64,000 nt of DNA from Leptospira kobayashii (lineage in GTDB: Bacteria > Spirochaetota > Leptospiria > Leptospirales > Leptospiraceae), in NCBI RefSeq assembly GCF_003114835.2, contig NZ_AP025028.1:3314001-3378000 (forward strand), written 5' to 3'. Below are positions 9,901-18,632 of the stretch, piece by piece. The translations under genes were made by a program, and so were the position numbers. How positions within the stretch are numbered: the stretch's first letter is position 1; the number at the start of each line of letters is the position of its first letter. The notes below the pieces were generated by a model that saw nothing but the letters and a program-made list of their open reading frames with translations, was not told where the DNA came from and searched no databases.

Positions 9901-10698
9901 GTTTCCGAACACATAGCGGGTGCTATAGGAAATAACTTTCTGATGAACAAGATCGAAGAGGAGAAACATAGATCCGATTCTCTTCTTTTGAATATTCTAC
10001 CCAAAAACGTCGCGGAGGAATTGCAAAGAAAAGGAAGAGTCAATCCGGTGGAATTCGAAAACGTAACCATGCTGATGACTAGTTTTCCCGGCTTCTCTCA
10101 GATGACTTCCCAACTCACTCCGGAAGAACTATTGGAAGGATTGGATTTATATTTTTCCAGATTCGATGAAATCATCAAATCCAATAATATGGAAAAATTA
10201 AAAATGACGGGAGATATGTACGTTGCCGCCGGAGGACTACCCGTAGGAAATTTCACTCATACGATTGATGCATGTCTTGCAGCACTTCAAATCAGAGATG
10301 AAGCGAACCGGATCAAACTCGAATTTCCGGACATTGCATTCAAACCTCCTTCGATTACAATTGCAATCCATTCGGGTCCTGTTGTTGCCGGCGTAATAGG
10401 AAAAACAAAATTCAGCTATGATGTGTGGGGCAAAACCGTTACACAAACACAAGCTATACGAAGAGGGGCTCATTCCAGCGAAATCAACATATCGCTTGAG
10501 ACCGCCGAAAAAATAAAAAGATTATTCGTTTTGGAAAACCAGAAAGAAATCAATACTTACGAAGGAGATCCGATCCCGATCATAGAACTGAAATCCTTAC
10601 GATTGGACTTTGCATTGGAATCAGGCATTCATCCCAATGAAGCATTCGAAAGACTCTACACCCAACAAAAACGCGGTGCAAGAATCCTAATCAAGTAA
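6955..10698 (+). CDS. 7TM-DISM/GAF sensor with degenerate class III cyclase domain
   Basis: Layout: lipoprotein signal peptide (FVFLSC), a periplasmic jelly-roll 7TMR-DISM sensor domain (to about residue 205), seven membrane helices (about 205-400), a coiled coil, three GAF units each introduced by a repeated NEFAKT(L/I)NSS-type helix, and a C-terminal class III nucleotidyl cyclase domain from about 1010. The cyclase retains EKLKMTGD (adenine-selecting Lys and second metal Asp) and YDVWG. The first metal Asp is replaced (MTSFPGF), and the transition-state Asn and Arg are gone (GKTVTQTQAIR). It is thus probably catalytically weak or dead. ATG 6955 is preferred over ATG 6943 because GGATGG lies 8 nt before it. 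An intact cyclase follows after 6 nt. Confidence 0.88.
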   Translation: MPYYLKKLILILFVPGFVFLSCQKQERHADPASQGVLDLETWDFSKNGIVALDGEWEFYWNQTYEDISSSMETENPASFVTVSIPSTWKGMEVEGKTLEGFGYASYRLKLKLPENNPPLAIHNLDLSSAYKLYVNGKLVHEEGKVSRFPERFHPSYKPGLFDLENLSGETEIVYEVSNYHYPKGGFWESAEIGERKQVYGKLNRIYQVTSFIAGSIFLWALYHIGLFIMRRQDKASLFIALFSLLLILRILTTGERLLTSIFPEIPMDLLIRFEFSTFYISTAVFVYFYHLIFPTTLGKRTTLAILTLITPFMISLFFPVHQFASLVLYFQLLLMVICLVIIAATVMAFNNDKVAASMSLAGFLFVCAALTNDILYQNNVINTLNLTPFGFLLFILFQGYILSYGFTRAYESIEKLKENLEGSNEQLNSLKEGLEGLVVERTKELANSRENIQRLNEFAKTLNSSLRLESIMSKAFDYLKKEVSCDSMILFLVNEEKGSIDYYKSALSSDLSEEKQKLLSNLHFALHPDSGVMYLVYKRNRPFRFSKVKEGILTDSNQIMVDIVGKHPGMILPLVAQGKTIALLTLFTTEENVSFSKDHLRVAESTAEAIATAVINSMLIENLNKERNLAELARANTEYAKNEVIKLNEFSKKINSESNLDRIIQEMFDYILKTFGIEGTILQLIDHKKNEFYTYSTTNPEQAKPEHLQFARNLIIPLNEKGGFVYKSYVRKKPLYLSRVPGYLEYSIDKEIIKNLELKSFIINPLIVQNEVIGMAYFTSYKEGLNLGRDELRRITGFCDQIAGAIQNSLLLQITEQERKKAESAKLEIQKLNEFAKTINSSTNLEGTLAEIFEFIKSNYRISNCVLYYMDDEFSEFRYLNHSGFDLLADENIFFFKNLKFQLNEKSGFVYKCYSRKRFFYMKKIPKKIPYEIDREIINRSGVSSLLLSPLINNDKVVAMAIFGIMDKEIQLNQEELTSIVGVSEHIAGAIGNNFLMNKIEEEKHRSDSLLLNILPKNVAEELQRKGRVNPVEFENVTMLMTSFPGFSQMTSQLTPEELLEGLDLYFSRFDEIIKSNNMEKLKMTGDMYVAAGGLPVGNFTHTIDACLAALQIRDEANRIKLEFPDIAFKPPSITIAIHSGPVVAGVIGKTKFSYDVWGKTVTQTQAIRRGAHSSEINISLETAEKIKRLFVLENQKEINTYEGDPIPIIELKSLRLDFALESGIHPNEAFERLYTQQKRGARILIK

Positions 10699-10704
10699 AT
10701 CGAT

Positions 10705-12792
10705 ATGATTGAATTTTTAGCCGCTGCCGCTCTTGGGATCCTGATTATATTCTATCTGCTCTTTCGCATTTATAAAATTTTATCCGCCCGCGACAAAGAG
10801 ATTGCCCAATACAAAAATACGATTTCCGAATTGGAGAACACGATCGTTTCCAAAAAAAAGGAAATATACGATATAAAATCCCAATCGGACGAGTTTTCCG
10901 ACAAACTCTACAGGTCTTATTCCCAATTGACGGACTTGGATTCTTTGTTGAGAGAAATCAATGCTTGTCGCGATTTAAAGGAGATCCTGGTCTTACTGGC
11001 TCGTTACTTCCGGGACAAATACAAAGTCCCCCACTATGTTCTTTACATATTCGAAAAAGACACAAACGAACTCGTGTTTTACGATTCAAATTTTCCGGAT
11101 GAAATAGAAGAAGATCTTCGGGAAGGAATCCGTTCCAGAAGAATCAAAGTCACGAATGAAACTGTCACTTATTATGCCCATTCCTATGCGTGGAAACGAA
11201 AAAGAACATTTTTTATAGAAGATTTGAACAAATACGACACGAAAGGAGTCGAGCTGGAAAATAAAAATTCCGTAAACTTAAGATCCTTATTCATCGTACC
11301 TTTGTTTTTACGCCAAAATTTCATAGGCACTCTGGATCTTTTGGATTATTCGGGTGATTTGAAACTATCACCCCAAGAACAAAATCAAATCAAAATCATA
11401 GGAGATTATGTTGCTGGCTCCATCGAATCCGGATTTTTGATCGTCGAGCTTGCAGACAAAAATAAAAAGATTCAGAACGAAAAACAAATCCTGGAGACTA
11501 ACAGACAAAAGCTGGAATTACTTTATAAATCCATCCGAAAAATCAACTCGCATAACAAGATAGATGATATTATTACTGAAGTTTTTTTATTTCTAAAATC
11601 TAATCACAGGGTGGAACTCGGATTTATTTTACTTACCGATAAAAAAAAGAAAAAACTAATGCCTTATGTTTTTTCCAAAGAGATATTCAATAAAGGACTT
11701 TTAGTAACCAATTTCCTTCGCAATTTTTCCGCACCTCTTTCCAAAGAATCAGGCTCCTTATTCAGAACCTATGAAAAGAAAAAGCCGGTTTATCTGAAAC
11801 GAATCCAATCCTCCGACAATTTATTTTCCGGTTATGACAAAAGAATCATCGATGCATTCAATCTGGACAATTTTGCACAAATCCCTTTGGTAGTTCAAAA
11901 TCAAACCATAGGAATCATCTGCGTCACAAGACTTACCAGAGGCTCCGACTGGAACAAAGACGAATTCTTCGAAATCAATTCTTTCTGCGAACAGATAGCA
12001 GGCTCCATTCATAATGCCAACCTGATGAATGATTTGGAATCCGAAAAAGAAAGAACCATTCATTTTCTAAAAAACATTCTACCGGGAGAACTTGCGGAAG
12101 AATTGATGGAAAAAGGAGAAGTCATACCTATGGAATACGAATCGGCTACGATTCTATTCACGGATTTTAAAAATTTCACAAACGCTGCAGAGTCCCTCTC
12201 TCCTGAAGATCTAATACAACAGTTAGACGCTTGTTTTTCCCAATTCGATGATATAGCGGTTCGCCACAATTTCGAAAAATTGAAAACGATCGGAGATTCC
12301 TATATGGCTGCCGGAGGTATCCCTCAAGGAAATTTCACTCATCCGGTGGATGCCTGTTTGTTTGCCATGGAGATCAAATCTTTTATGAATCAGGTAAAAG
12401 TCGTAAAAGAAATGTTAGGTCAGCCTTTCTGGGAAATACGAATCGGAATTCATACGGGATCGGTTGTTGCCGGAGTAGTCGGCAAAACAAAGTTCGCTTA
12501 TGATGTTTGGGGAGATACGGTAAACATTGCAAGTCGTATGGAAAGTAGCAGTACACCCGGTGAAGTCAATCTCTCGGAAGAAACTTATGAAAAAGTAAAA
12601 CGATTTTTCGTTTGCGAATACAGAGGCAAGGTATCCGCCAAAAACAAAGGTGAGATGGGAATGTACTATTTAAAAGCATTACGTCCCGAATTTTCAAGAG
12701 ACGGGGAAGGTATCGTTCCCAATGAACAATTTTTCGATTTGTATAAAAATCTAAAGATCGGAGCAAAAATCATTTATAGACAAACCGGATAA
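10705..12792 (+). CDS. Membrane-anchored GAF-GAF adenylate cyclase (class III)
   Basis: One N-terminal membrane helix (IEFLAAAALGILIIFYLLF), a coiled coil, two GAF domains (about 75-245 and 270-440) and a class III cyclase domain. All catalytic positions are present: first metal Asp in LFTDFKNFT, adenine-selecting Lys and second metal Asp in EKLKTIGDSYMAAGG, adenine-recognition Asp in YDVWG, and the Asn and Arg in DTVNIASRM. It should make cAMP as a homodimer; ATP rather than GTP specificity is read from the Lys/Asp pair. It follows the degenerate cyclase by 6 nt and shares its GAF-linker style, so the two are an operon and probably partners. Confidence 0.92.
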   Translation: MIEFLAAAALGILIIFYLLFRIYKILSARDKEIAQYKNTISELENTIVSKKKEIYDIKSQSDEFSDKLYRSYSQLTDLDSLLREINACRDLKEILVLLARYFRDKYKVPHYVLYIFEKDTNELVFYDSNFPDEIEEDLREGIRSRRIKVTNETVTYYAHSYAWKRKRTFFIEDLNKYDTKGVELENKNSVNLRSLFIVPLFLRQNFIGTLDLLDYSGDLKLSPQEQNQIKIIGDYVAGSIESGFLIVELADKNKKIQNEKQILETNRQKLELLYKSIRKINSHNKIDDIITEVFLFLKSNHRVELGFILLTDKKKKKLMPYVFSKEIFNKGLLVTNFLRNFSAPLSKESGSLFRTYEKKKPVYLKRIQSSDNLFSGYDKRIIDAFNLDNFAQIPLVVQNQTIGIICVTRLTRGSDWNKDEFFEINSFCEQIAGSIHNANLMNDLESEKERTIHFLKNILPGELAEELMEKGEVIPMEYESATILFTDFKNFTNAAESLSPEDLIQQLDACFSQFDDIAVRHNFEKLKTIGDSYMAAGGIPQGNFTHPVDACLFAMEIKSFMNQVKVVKEMLGQPFWEIRIGIHTGSVVAGVVGKTKFAYDVWGDTVNIASRMESSSTPGEVNLSEETYEKVKRFFVCEYRGKVSAKNKGEMGMYYLKALRPEFSRDGEGIVPNEQFFDLYKNLKIGAKIIYRQTG

Positions 12793-12950
12793 TCCGTCCT
12801 TCGGAATGATTTTCTCGGATCACAAAATGCCTGCGGGATTTCTAAAAAAAATCTTTTGGCAGCAAACACATGTTTGCCACCAACAGAGAAGAGGTGGAAA
12901 AGATTTGTCTAGAAATAAAACTCAAACTTCAAATTACCTAAATGACCCGA

Positions 12951-13277
12951 TCAATGCCCGCTTCCTCCGTGACCTCCGCCACCACTGCTACTTCCTCCTC
13001 CGGAACCTCCACCGCCGCCGGAACTAGAGCTGGTTCTGGTGGTACGTGTAGTGGTCGTAGTTGTACCTCCGCATTTTGATTCGCATATATTATAAATAGC
13101 AAGACAGGTTACGAATGATCCACCCGAGCCCATATTCTGTTGTTGGGTGACCAAACTACAGACCAACTGTTCCGAACCGCATTGGTTCAAACAAGTTGCT
13201 CTGCTCTTTACATTGCCGCAATTTCCGAAGAAGACAAAACCGAGAAATAGTATAAAATAAATCATAAATCGTTTCAT
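12951..13277 (-). CDS. Small Cys-rich lipoprotein with Thr/Ser/Gly tail
   Basis: About 108 residues from ATG 13277 (a TTG at 13286 would overlap the upstream stop). The signal peptide ends in a loose lipobox (FFGNC). The mature part has six further Cys, including CLNQC and CESKC, so disulfides or metal binding are possible. It then becomes low-complexity: a Thr/Arg run, a Ser run and a Gly/Ser tail with two His near the end. It begins 1 nt after the ankyrin lipoprotein stop, so they form an operon. No family recognised; function unknown. Confidence 0.7.
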   Translation of the reverse strand: MKRFMIYFILFLGFVFFGNCGNVKSRATCLNQCGSEQLVCSLVTQQQNMGSGGSFVTCLAIYNICESKCGGTTTTTTRTTRTSSSSGGGGGSGGGSSSGGGGHGGSGH

Positions 13278-13278
13278 A

Positions 13279-13746
13279 TCATTCAACCGCGCCTTTGGAT
13301 TTGAGTAAGTGGACGATTGTTTCCTTTTCGTTCTGAAGGATTTCGGAAAGTGCAGTATGACCCGCTTCGGATTTCAAATTGGGATCGGCACCTGCGTCCA
13401 AAAGATACTCCACAACCTTAGGATAACGGTTGTATGCTGCCATCATAAGAGCAGTGTGTCCGTTTCTGGATTTTAAATTCGGATTCGCTTTGAAAGTCAG
13501 TAGTACATGAACTACATCATGATGACCTTCTTTCGAAGCGATCATAAGAGGGGTCATCCTATCGAAGGTATCTTCCGGGATATTCGGATTCTGGCCCGCA
13601 CGCAACATTTCCCGGACTCTTTCCACATTCCCTTGTGCTACCTGAAAGTAGAAATTATTATAACGGTAGTTCCTCCCCGGGTTAGGCAAGGAAACACATC
13701 CGACCACCAGAAAAATCAGCAAAATACCCAGAGCGATTCGTTTCAT
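13279..13746 (-). CDS. Small ankyrin-repeat lipoprotein
   Basis: A lipobox (FLVVGC) follows a short signal peptide. Three clear ankyrin repeats fill the rest: TPLMIASKEGHHDVVHVLL, GHTALMMAAYNRYPKVVEYLL and GHTALSEILQNEKETIVHLL, each ending with the usual Asx-Pro-Asn turn (FKANPN, GADPN). ATG 13746 is taken as the start; GTG 13752 is an alternative that adds two residues. It is divergent from the LuxR-type regulator across 165 nt that hold a long inverted repeat. Ankyrin repeats mediate protein contacts; the partner is not evident. Confidence 0.82.
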   Translation of the reverse strand: MKRIALGILLIFLVVGCVSLPNPGRNYRYNNFYFQVAQGNVERVREMLRAGQNPNIPEDTFDRMTPLMIASKEGHHDVVHVLLTFKANPNLKSRNGHTALMMAAYNRYPKVVEYLLDAGADPNLKSEAGHTALSEILQNEKETIVHLLKSKGAVE

Positions 13747-13786
13747 GCTCACAGTATCTCAAAAAAAACCTCGTCTGCAAATGGAG

Positions 13787-13852
13787 GTTATCCGCAAATG
13801 TGGGAACCCACTAAAAACGAGGATATGAGTGTTTCCCGCAATTGCGGATAAC
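13787..13852. promoter_or_regulatory. Imperfect 22-bp inverted repeat in divergent intergenic region
   Basis: Arms 13787-13808 and 13831-13852 pair at 19 of 22 positions, with the outer 11 bp perfect (GTTATCCGCAA / TTGCGGATAAC). The 22-nt centre has no run of T after either arm, so it does not look like a terminator. It lies between the ankyrin lipoprotein operon and the LuxR-type regulator gene. It could be an operator read by that regulator, controlling both directions. Function is inference. Confidence 0.45.
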
Positions 13853-13911
13853 ACCTACAAGTTAAATTCCTTGCACGAATCGTTTGGTTCCCGTAAACAT
13901 TACATTTACCC

Positions 13912-14430
13912 ATGAATCACCGTAAATATAGAATTCTATTCCTTTGGTTCTACGGAATCTCTCTCATTCTCTGGATTGTCCAAGAAACCTACACTCTGAC
14001 CAACCCGCCCGACATTTTCGATCGTTATCGGGTTTTTATTGCCAGTTTCGAAACTTTGATCGCAGTCTCATCCTTTCTTACCATTTTTATCCTCTACAAA
14101 GAACTGAAACAGGAAGCCGGAGAAAACAACCAAGCCAAAGTAGTGATCCATGACCTAAAAAGAACCAACCGGATTCTAAAAGGACCGGAGATGAATTTTT
14201 GGAAAGAAGCGAACCAACAAATGAATGAATGGAAACTGACCGATACGGAAAAGGAAATTGCAATTCTGATTTTAAGAGGTTTTTCCCACCAACAAATCGC
14301 AGGGGTTCGTGGGAAAAGCTTAAGAACTGTGGAAAACCAAACGGCTTCCATTTATGAAAAGTCTTCTATGAGAGGAAAATTGGAATTTATCTCTTTTTTT
14401 CTCACTCCACTTCTTCCGGAAGAGGAGTAA
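13912..14430 (+). CDS. Membrane-anchored LuxR-type (HTH) transcriptional regulator
   Basis: Two predicted membrane helices (about 8-26 and 44-62), a short linker with charged helix, then a C-terminal LuxR/GerE helix-turn-helix. The HTH shows LTDTEKEIAILILRGFSHQQIA, then SLRTVENQTASIYEKSSMRGKLEF, where the SxRTVxN core is the recognition helix. No receiver domain is present, so the signal would come through the membrane part. The first following gene on the same strand is the M23 endopeptidase, 77 nt downstream. An inverted repeat upstream suggests autoregulation (inference). Confidence 0.85.
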   Translation: MNHRKYRILFLWFYGISLILWIVQETYTLTNPPDIFDRYRVFIASFETLIAVSSFLTIFILYKELKQEAGENNQAKVVIHDLKRTNRILKGPEMNFWKEANQQMNEWKLTDTEKEIAILILRGFSHQQIAGVRGKSLRTVENQTASIYEKSSMRGKLEFISFFLTPLLPEEE

Positions 14431-14507
14431 AGAAGGTTTCCAAACCCAAAAAATCTTGACCAAATCCCAAATTTCACTAAATTTCTTAGGAAAAAGAAGA
14501 GGATGGA

Positions 14508-16223
14508 ATGAACAAAAAAACCGAAATACTGAGCTTAGTTCTTTTTCTAATCACCTGCTTCCCATTACTCTCGCAAAGCTCCATAGACAACAAAGCAAAA
14601 GACAAACAAGATGCGCTTTTGCAAAAAGACAAAGCCAATAGAGAAAAGATACTGGCAAAGTACTACCAATTCTATTCCAAACTGAAAGATCGTTATCCGG
14701 GACTCAATTTCCAAGAGTTGCCGGTGGATCCCAGTCTTGCCCGCGATGTAATCGAACATAACGATTCCCCCGGCGGTCAAATTAAAAAAGCAAAATCCAT
14801 TTTCGCCTATTCCGCCGAAAATTATCTATTGAAATCGGAACCGAACCCTCTTCCCAAATTCAATACGGACACAAAACTACTCCGAGGTGAAAAAATAGAA
14901 GTGGTTTTGGTTTTAAAAAATGACGGGCCTGACAAGAAAGATCAACCAAACTGGTGTTTAGTGAGAACGAATTCGAAAAAAGAAGGTTACATTCCTTCCG
15001 AATATTTGTCTTCCGTTGCGCTTTCCAAAGAAGATTCGCCTGAAAAAAAACTGGCAAGTCTGAAACCTCCGTCTACAAGAGCATTTGCATTTCCCGAAAA
15101 CCTGAAAGCTTCCAAAAAATCGAGAGCCGCAGAACAACCGTTTTTTGATCCTGTGACGGGAGAGATGACGGAAAATGTTCCCGAGTTTACGGAAATCCCC
15201 GGCAAAGAACAAATCGGTGTGACCGAAACGGTAAACCTGGAACCGGAACCGAAAACCACAGACAAACTGAAAGGTAAATTTTTTTGGGTGAATGCAAGTT
15301 CCCTGAATGTTCGCGAAAACCCGGAAGTGAATTCCTATATCGTGGACAGACTTACCAAAGGAATCAAAATCACTGTCATTCAATCCACAAATTATGAAGA
15401 CAATATAGACGGTATCTCTGCCGCTTGGCATCAAGTGGAAAGCGGATACCAAAAAGGTTGGGTATTCGGAGGATATTTAAGTTCTTCCGAAGTACAAAGT
15501 TACGATTCCAGTTCCAATTCGGATTTCCCTTCTTTCCCTCAGGAAAATCCCGACGAACTGAAGCCAGGCGAAAAACGATATGTTCGAGCGGCCAGTTTGC
15601 GCTTGCGGGACGAACCGAACGAATACGGAACCGTCATCGCATCCATTCCCGGGGATGAAAAACTGAGAATCATAGATTCTAAAAACGAAATAGAAACCAT
15701 CGGAGGAACCCGTTCCAAATGGATTTATGTGAATTGGGACGACCAATGGGAAGGTTGGGTTTTCGGAGGATTTGTTTCCAAAGACAAGGGGCAATTGGTG
15801 GACAATGATGATATTTCCAAATACTTCCAAATTCCGATTGATAACGATCGTTATGTGTCATCGAATTTCGGAACCAGAGTCGATCCGGTCACAGGCAAAG
15901 TAGGTGCTTTCCATTCCGGAGTGGATTTACCCGCACCTGTCGGGACTGCCATTCGCGCAGTGAGCGATGGAAAAGTATGGAAAACCATCACAACAACGGG
16001 CGGTTACGGAGTGCTCACCATCCTAAGTCATAAAAATAATGTTTATACGTATTACGCTCATCAAAACCAAAGAAAAATCGCAGAAGGGGATGTGGTTCGT
16101 TCGGGTGATATCATCGGAGAAGTGGGGAACACGGGAAAATCTACAGGACCTCACCTACATTTCGAAGTCAGAAAAGGCCCCCAACAACAAGCGTTAGACC
16201 CTAGCGCTTACTTACCAAAATAA
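14508..16223 (+). CDS. Exported M23 metallo-endopeptidase with SH3-like repeats
   Basis: A signal peptide (LVLFLITCFPLLSQ) leads to three SH3-like modules (about 100-165, 258-325 and 360-430, the last two ending in GWVFGGYLSS and GWVFGGFVSK) and a C-terminal LytM/M23 domain. Zinc and catalytic residues are visible: HSGVD near 468, the YYAH His, and HLHFE near 548. It is therefore likely an active peptidoglycan endopeptidase or a cell-separation/shape hydrolase in the periplasm. Its ribosome-binding site (AGAGGATGG type) is good. The ankyrin gene starts 16 nt after its stop. Confidence 0.93.
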   Translation: MNKKTEILSLVLFLITCFPLLSQSSIDNKAKDKQDALLQKDKANREKILAKYYQFYSKLKDRYPGLNFQELPVDPSLARDVIEHNDSPGGQIKKAKSIFAYSAENYLLKSEPNPLPKFNTDTKLLRGEKIEVVLVLKNDGPDKKDQPNWCLVRTNSKKEGYIPSEYLSSVALSKEDSPEKKLASLKPPSTRAFAFPENLKASKKSRAAEQPFFDPVTGEMTENVPEFTEIPGKEQIGVTETVNLEPEPKTTDKLKGKFFWVNASSLNVRENPEVNSYIVDRLTKGIKITVIQSTNYEDNIDGISAAWHQVESGYQKGWVFGGYLSSSEVQSYDSSSNSDFPSFPQENPDELKPGEKRYVRAASLRLRDEPNEYGTVIASIPGDEKLRIIDSKNEIETIGGTRSKWIYVNWDDQWEGWVFGGFVSKDKGQLVDNDDISKYFQIPIDNDRYVSSNFGTRVDPVTGKVGAFHSGVDLPAPVGTAIRAVSDGKVWKTITTTGGYGVLTILSHKNNVYTYYAHQNQRKIAEGDVVRSGDIIGEVGNTGKSTGPHLHFEVRKGPQQQALDPSAYLPK

Positions 16224-16239
16224 TAAAGAAAAGAAAAAA

Positions 16240-18207
16240 ATGGAAACATCAAAAATAAAACACAGAATCACACTTATCATTCTACTCTTCAGTTTCAATT
16301 CCTTGCTTTCTCAAGATACGAACAATTCTCTTGAATCGGTAAAACCGAATGTAAACGAAGCCATTGAAGAAATCAAACCGGATATGGTGAAGATTTTACT
16401 CAAAGGTACACCGAAAGATCTGGATACCGCCATTTCCAAGGGAGGAGATGTCAATTCAGCGGATACGGACGGCAAAACTCTTTTGATGTTGGCTGTGGAA
16501 AAAGGAAAAACAAAACAATTCGATTCTTTGGTGATTGCGAACGCCGATTTGAATCGAAGGGATTTTTCCGGAAAAACCCTGCTTCACTACTTGGTGACTT
16601 CCCGATTGACAAACCAAATCAAAACACTGATCGAAAAAGGCGCCGATCCGAATGCTTATGACGGAGAAGGCAACACTCCTTTGCATATCGCAGTTCTCAA
16701 AGCAAACCTCTCCATTCAAAAGATTTTAGTGGAAAGCAAAGCGGATGTTAACCTTCGTAACAATCCCAGAAAATCTCCTCTCTTCCTTGCAGTGGAAAAA
16801 GGGAAAACGGACTCCATCGTTTATCTTTTGCAGAACGGAGCCAATGTCAACTTACCGGAGTTAACCGGTCGAACTCCACTGTTTGTGGCATTGGAATCGA
16901 AAAATATAAAATTAGTCACTACTCTTTTGGACGCAGGCGCGGATGCAAATGCGAAAGATACGAAAACAATCACCCCTTTGCTGCTTTCCATCGATAAGTC
17001 CTATCAACCGGGGGTGGAACTACTTCTTACAAGAGGTGCAAAATGGGACGGATTGGATGATAATGACGAACCTCTTAGTTTTACCGCTTACAACAAAAAG
17101 AACTTAAACATAATCAAACTTCTTTTCGGAAAAGGTTTGTCCACCGAACTGAAAGGAAAAAGCGGAAAAACACTTTTGGAATTATCGGTTGAAAAAAACG
17201 ATCTCAGCCTTGCCAAACTCTTAATTGAATTCAAAACAAACTTAAATATCCGATTTACGAATAAAAAACCTGCGCTAGAGGACGCTTTGGAAAAAGGACG
17301 TTTTCCGATTGCAGTTGCATTGATTCAAAACGGTGCCGATCTCAATATCCAAACGGAAGGAGGATACTCTCCGATCCATGTTGCGGCAAAAAAAGGAAGC
17401 AACCAAATCATCGAAGAACTTTTGAAAAAGAACGTTGCTGTGGATAGCTTAACGGTACAAAACGGGGAGACCCCACTTGCGCTTGCTTTGGAAGCGAAAC
17501 AACTCACAGCCGCAAAACTTCTATTAAGCAAAAAAGCGAATCCGAATCATGTTTCCCGTAATGGCAAGTCTTTACTCACCGAATCCATCGAGAGAAAGGA
17601 TTTGGATTCGATCAAATTACTACTTGGAAATAGTGCAGATCCGAATGAAAAAAATTCGGAAGAAGAAACACTGATTATGGTGGTCGCCAAACAGGAAGTA
17701 GAAAAAAAAGATCAGAAGTTCGTTCAGGAACTTGTTAAGACATTACTCTCCAAAGGAGTGAGTGTGAATGCAAAAAACAAAAGAGGATTATCTGCACTCC
17801 ATATTGCATTTAACAGAAACAATAGTGATCTTATTTTGTTATTACTGAACCAAGGAGCAGAGGTGGATTCCGCAGACAACAACGGGTTCACCGTATTAAG
17901 AAAGGCTGTAATTAAATTTTTACAAACGCGTGAAGCTGCAGTTGCTGAACAATATAAGAAATTAGTACTTTTACTAGTTGAACGAAGAGCAAATTTAAAC
18001 CTCACTGACAAATCCGGAAAAACTATTCTTTCCGAACTGGCGCTGCAATTTGATCCTGGTAAAAAAGACTCCATATTAGAGTTAGGTAGAATTTTTATTT
18101 TAAATGGCGGTAATGCAAATTTAGATGATAGTAGTGGAAAGTCTCCGCTGAAATATGCCGAAGATAAAAACATACCGGAATTAGTAGAAATATATCGTGG
18201 CGCTTGA
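16240..18207 (+). CDS. Large exported ankyrin-repeat protein
   Basis: A signal peptide (ITLIILLFSFNSLLSQ) is followed by about 17 ankyrin repeats covering nearly all 655 residues; clear ones include GNTPLHIAVLKANLSIQKIL, GRTPLFVALESKNIKLVTTL and GLSALHIAFNRNNSDLILLL, with GADPN/GADAN turns. Solenoid binding protein, probably periplasmic. It sits between the M23 peptidase and two cyclic-nucleotide-binding proteins. Its TGA stop overlaps the ATG of the first of these (TGATG), which couples translation of an exported scaffold to cytosolic signalling proteins. Confidence 0.9.
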   Translation: METSKIKHRITLIILLFSFNSLLSQDTNNSLESVKPNVNEAIEEIKPDMVKILLKGTPKDLDTAISKGGDVNSADTDGKTLLMLAVEKGKTKQFDSLVIANADLNRRDFSGKTLLHYLVTSRLTNQIKTLIEKGADPNAYDGEGNTPLHIAVLKANLSIQKILVESKADVNLRNNPRKSPLFLAVEKGKTDSIVYLLQNGANVNLPELTGRTPLFVALESKNIKLVTTLLDAGADANAKDTKTITPLLLSIDKSYQPGVELLLTRGAKWDGLDDNDEPLSFTAYNKKNLNIIKLLFGKGLSTELKGKSGKTLLELSVEKNDLSLAKLLIEFKTNLNIRFTNKKPALEDALEKGRFPIAVALIQNGADLNIQTEGGYSPIHVAAKKGSNQIIEELLKKNVAVDSLTVQNGETPLALALEAKQLTAAKLLLSKKANPNHVSRNGKSLLTESIERKDLDSIKLLLGNSADPNEKNSEEETLIMVVAKQEVEKKDQKFVQELVKTLLSKGVSVNAKNKRGLSALHIAFNRNNSDLILLLLNQGAEVDSADNNGFTVLRKAVIKFLQTREAAVAEQYKKLVLLLVERRANLNLTDKSGKTILSELALQFDPGKKDSILELGRIFILNGGNANLDDSSGKSPLKYAEDKNIPELVEIYRGA

Positions 18208-18632
18208 TGTCCCTTCCCAAAAAAGAAAATAGAATCAATATATTCGACTTCGTTAATACCGTTCCGACGAAATCTTTCAAAAGAGGAGAGATTATCGTCC
18301 GCGAAGGAGAGCCGTCTAACGAAAAGATGTATTTCATCTTAAGTGGAACTCTATCCGTAGGAATGGGAGCACCCGATCAAAAAAACTTCCACGAAGTGAG
18401 AAAGCTCTCTACCGGGGAATTTTTCGGCGAAATCGCACTCATCTCCGCTCATCCCCGCACAATGACCGTATTTATAGAATCAGACCGCGCGCAGTTGGGG
18501 ATTTTAGACAAACAAAATCTGACTAAAATTGCAAACTCCAATCCCATGTTCGTTTATGCCCTCTTGCAAACTTATGTGGAAAGACTCATCGAAGCGGAGC
18601 AAAAACTAAAAGAGTTAACCGATGGGACTTAA
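18207..18632 (+). CDS. Single-domain cyclic-nucleotide-binding protein, first of pair
   Basis: A CRP-type cNMP-binding beta-barrel of about 140 residues with no DNA-binding or kinase domain. The phosphate-binding cassette reads GEFFGEIALISAHPRTMTV, with the Glu that holds the ribose 2'-OH and the Arg that holds the cyclic phosphate, so ligand binding is expected. The C-terminal helix (TYVERLIEAEQKLKEL) could relay the signal or dimerise. ATG 18207 overlaps the ankyrin stop by 1 nt; the last 11 nt overlap the next gene. The adenylate cyclase 5.4 kb upstream is a plausible source of ligand (inference). Confidence 0.88.
   Translation: MSLPKKENRINIFDFVNTVPTKSFKRGEIIVREGEPSNEKMYFILSGTLSVGMGAPDQKNFHEVRKLSTGEFFGEIALISAHPRTMTVFIESDRAQLGILDKQNLTKIANSNPMFVYALLQTYVERLIEAEQKLKELTDGT

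Noticed and set aside
12815..12900. Possible terminator hairpin after the cyclase gene
   Set aside because: Only a 6-bp stem (GCAAAC/GTTTGC) and no T run follows, so not called.
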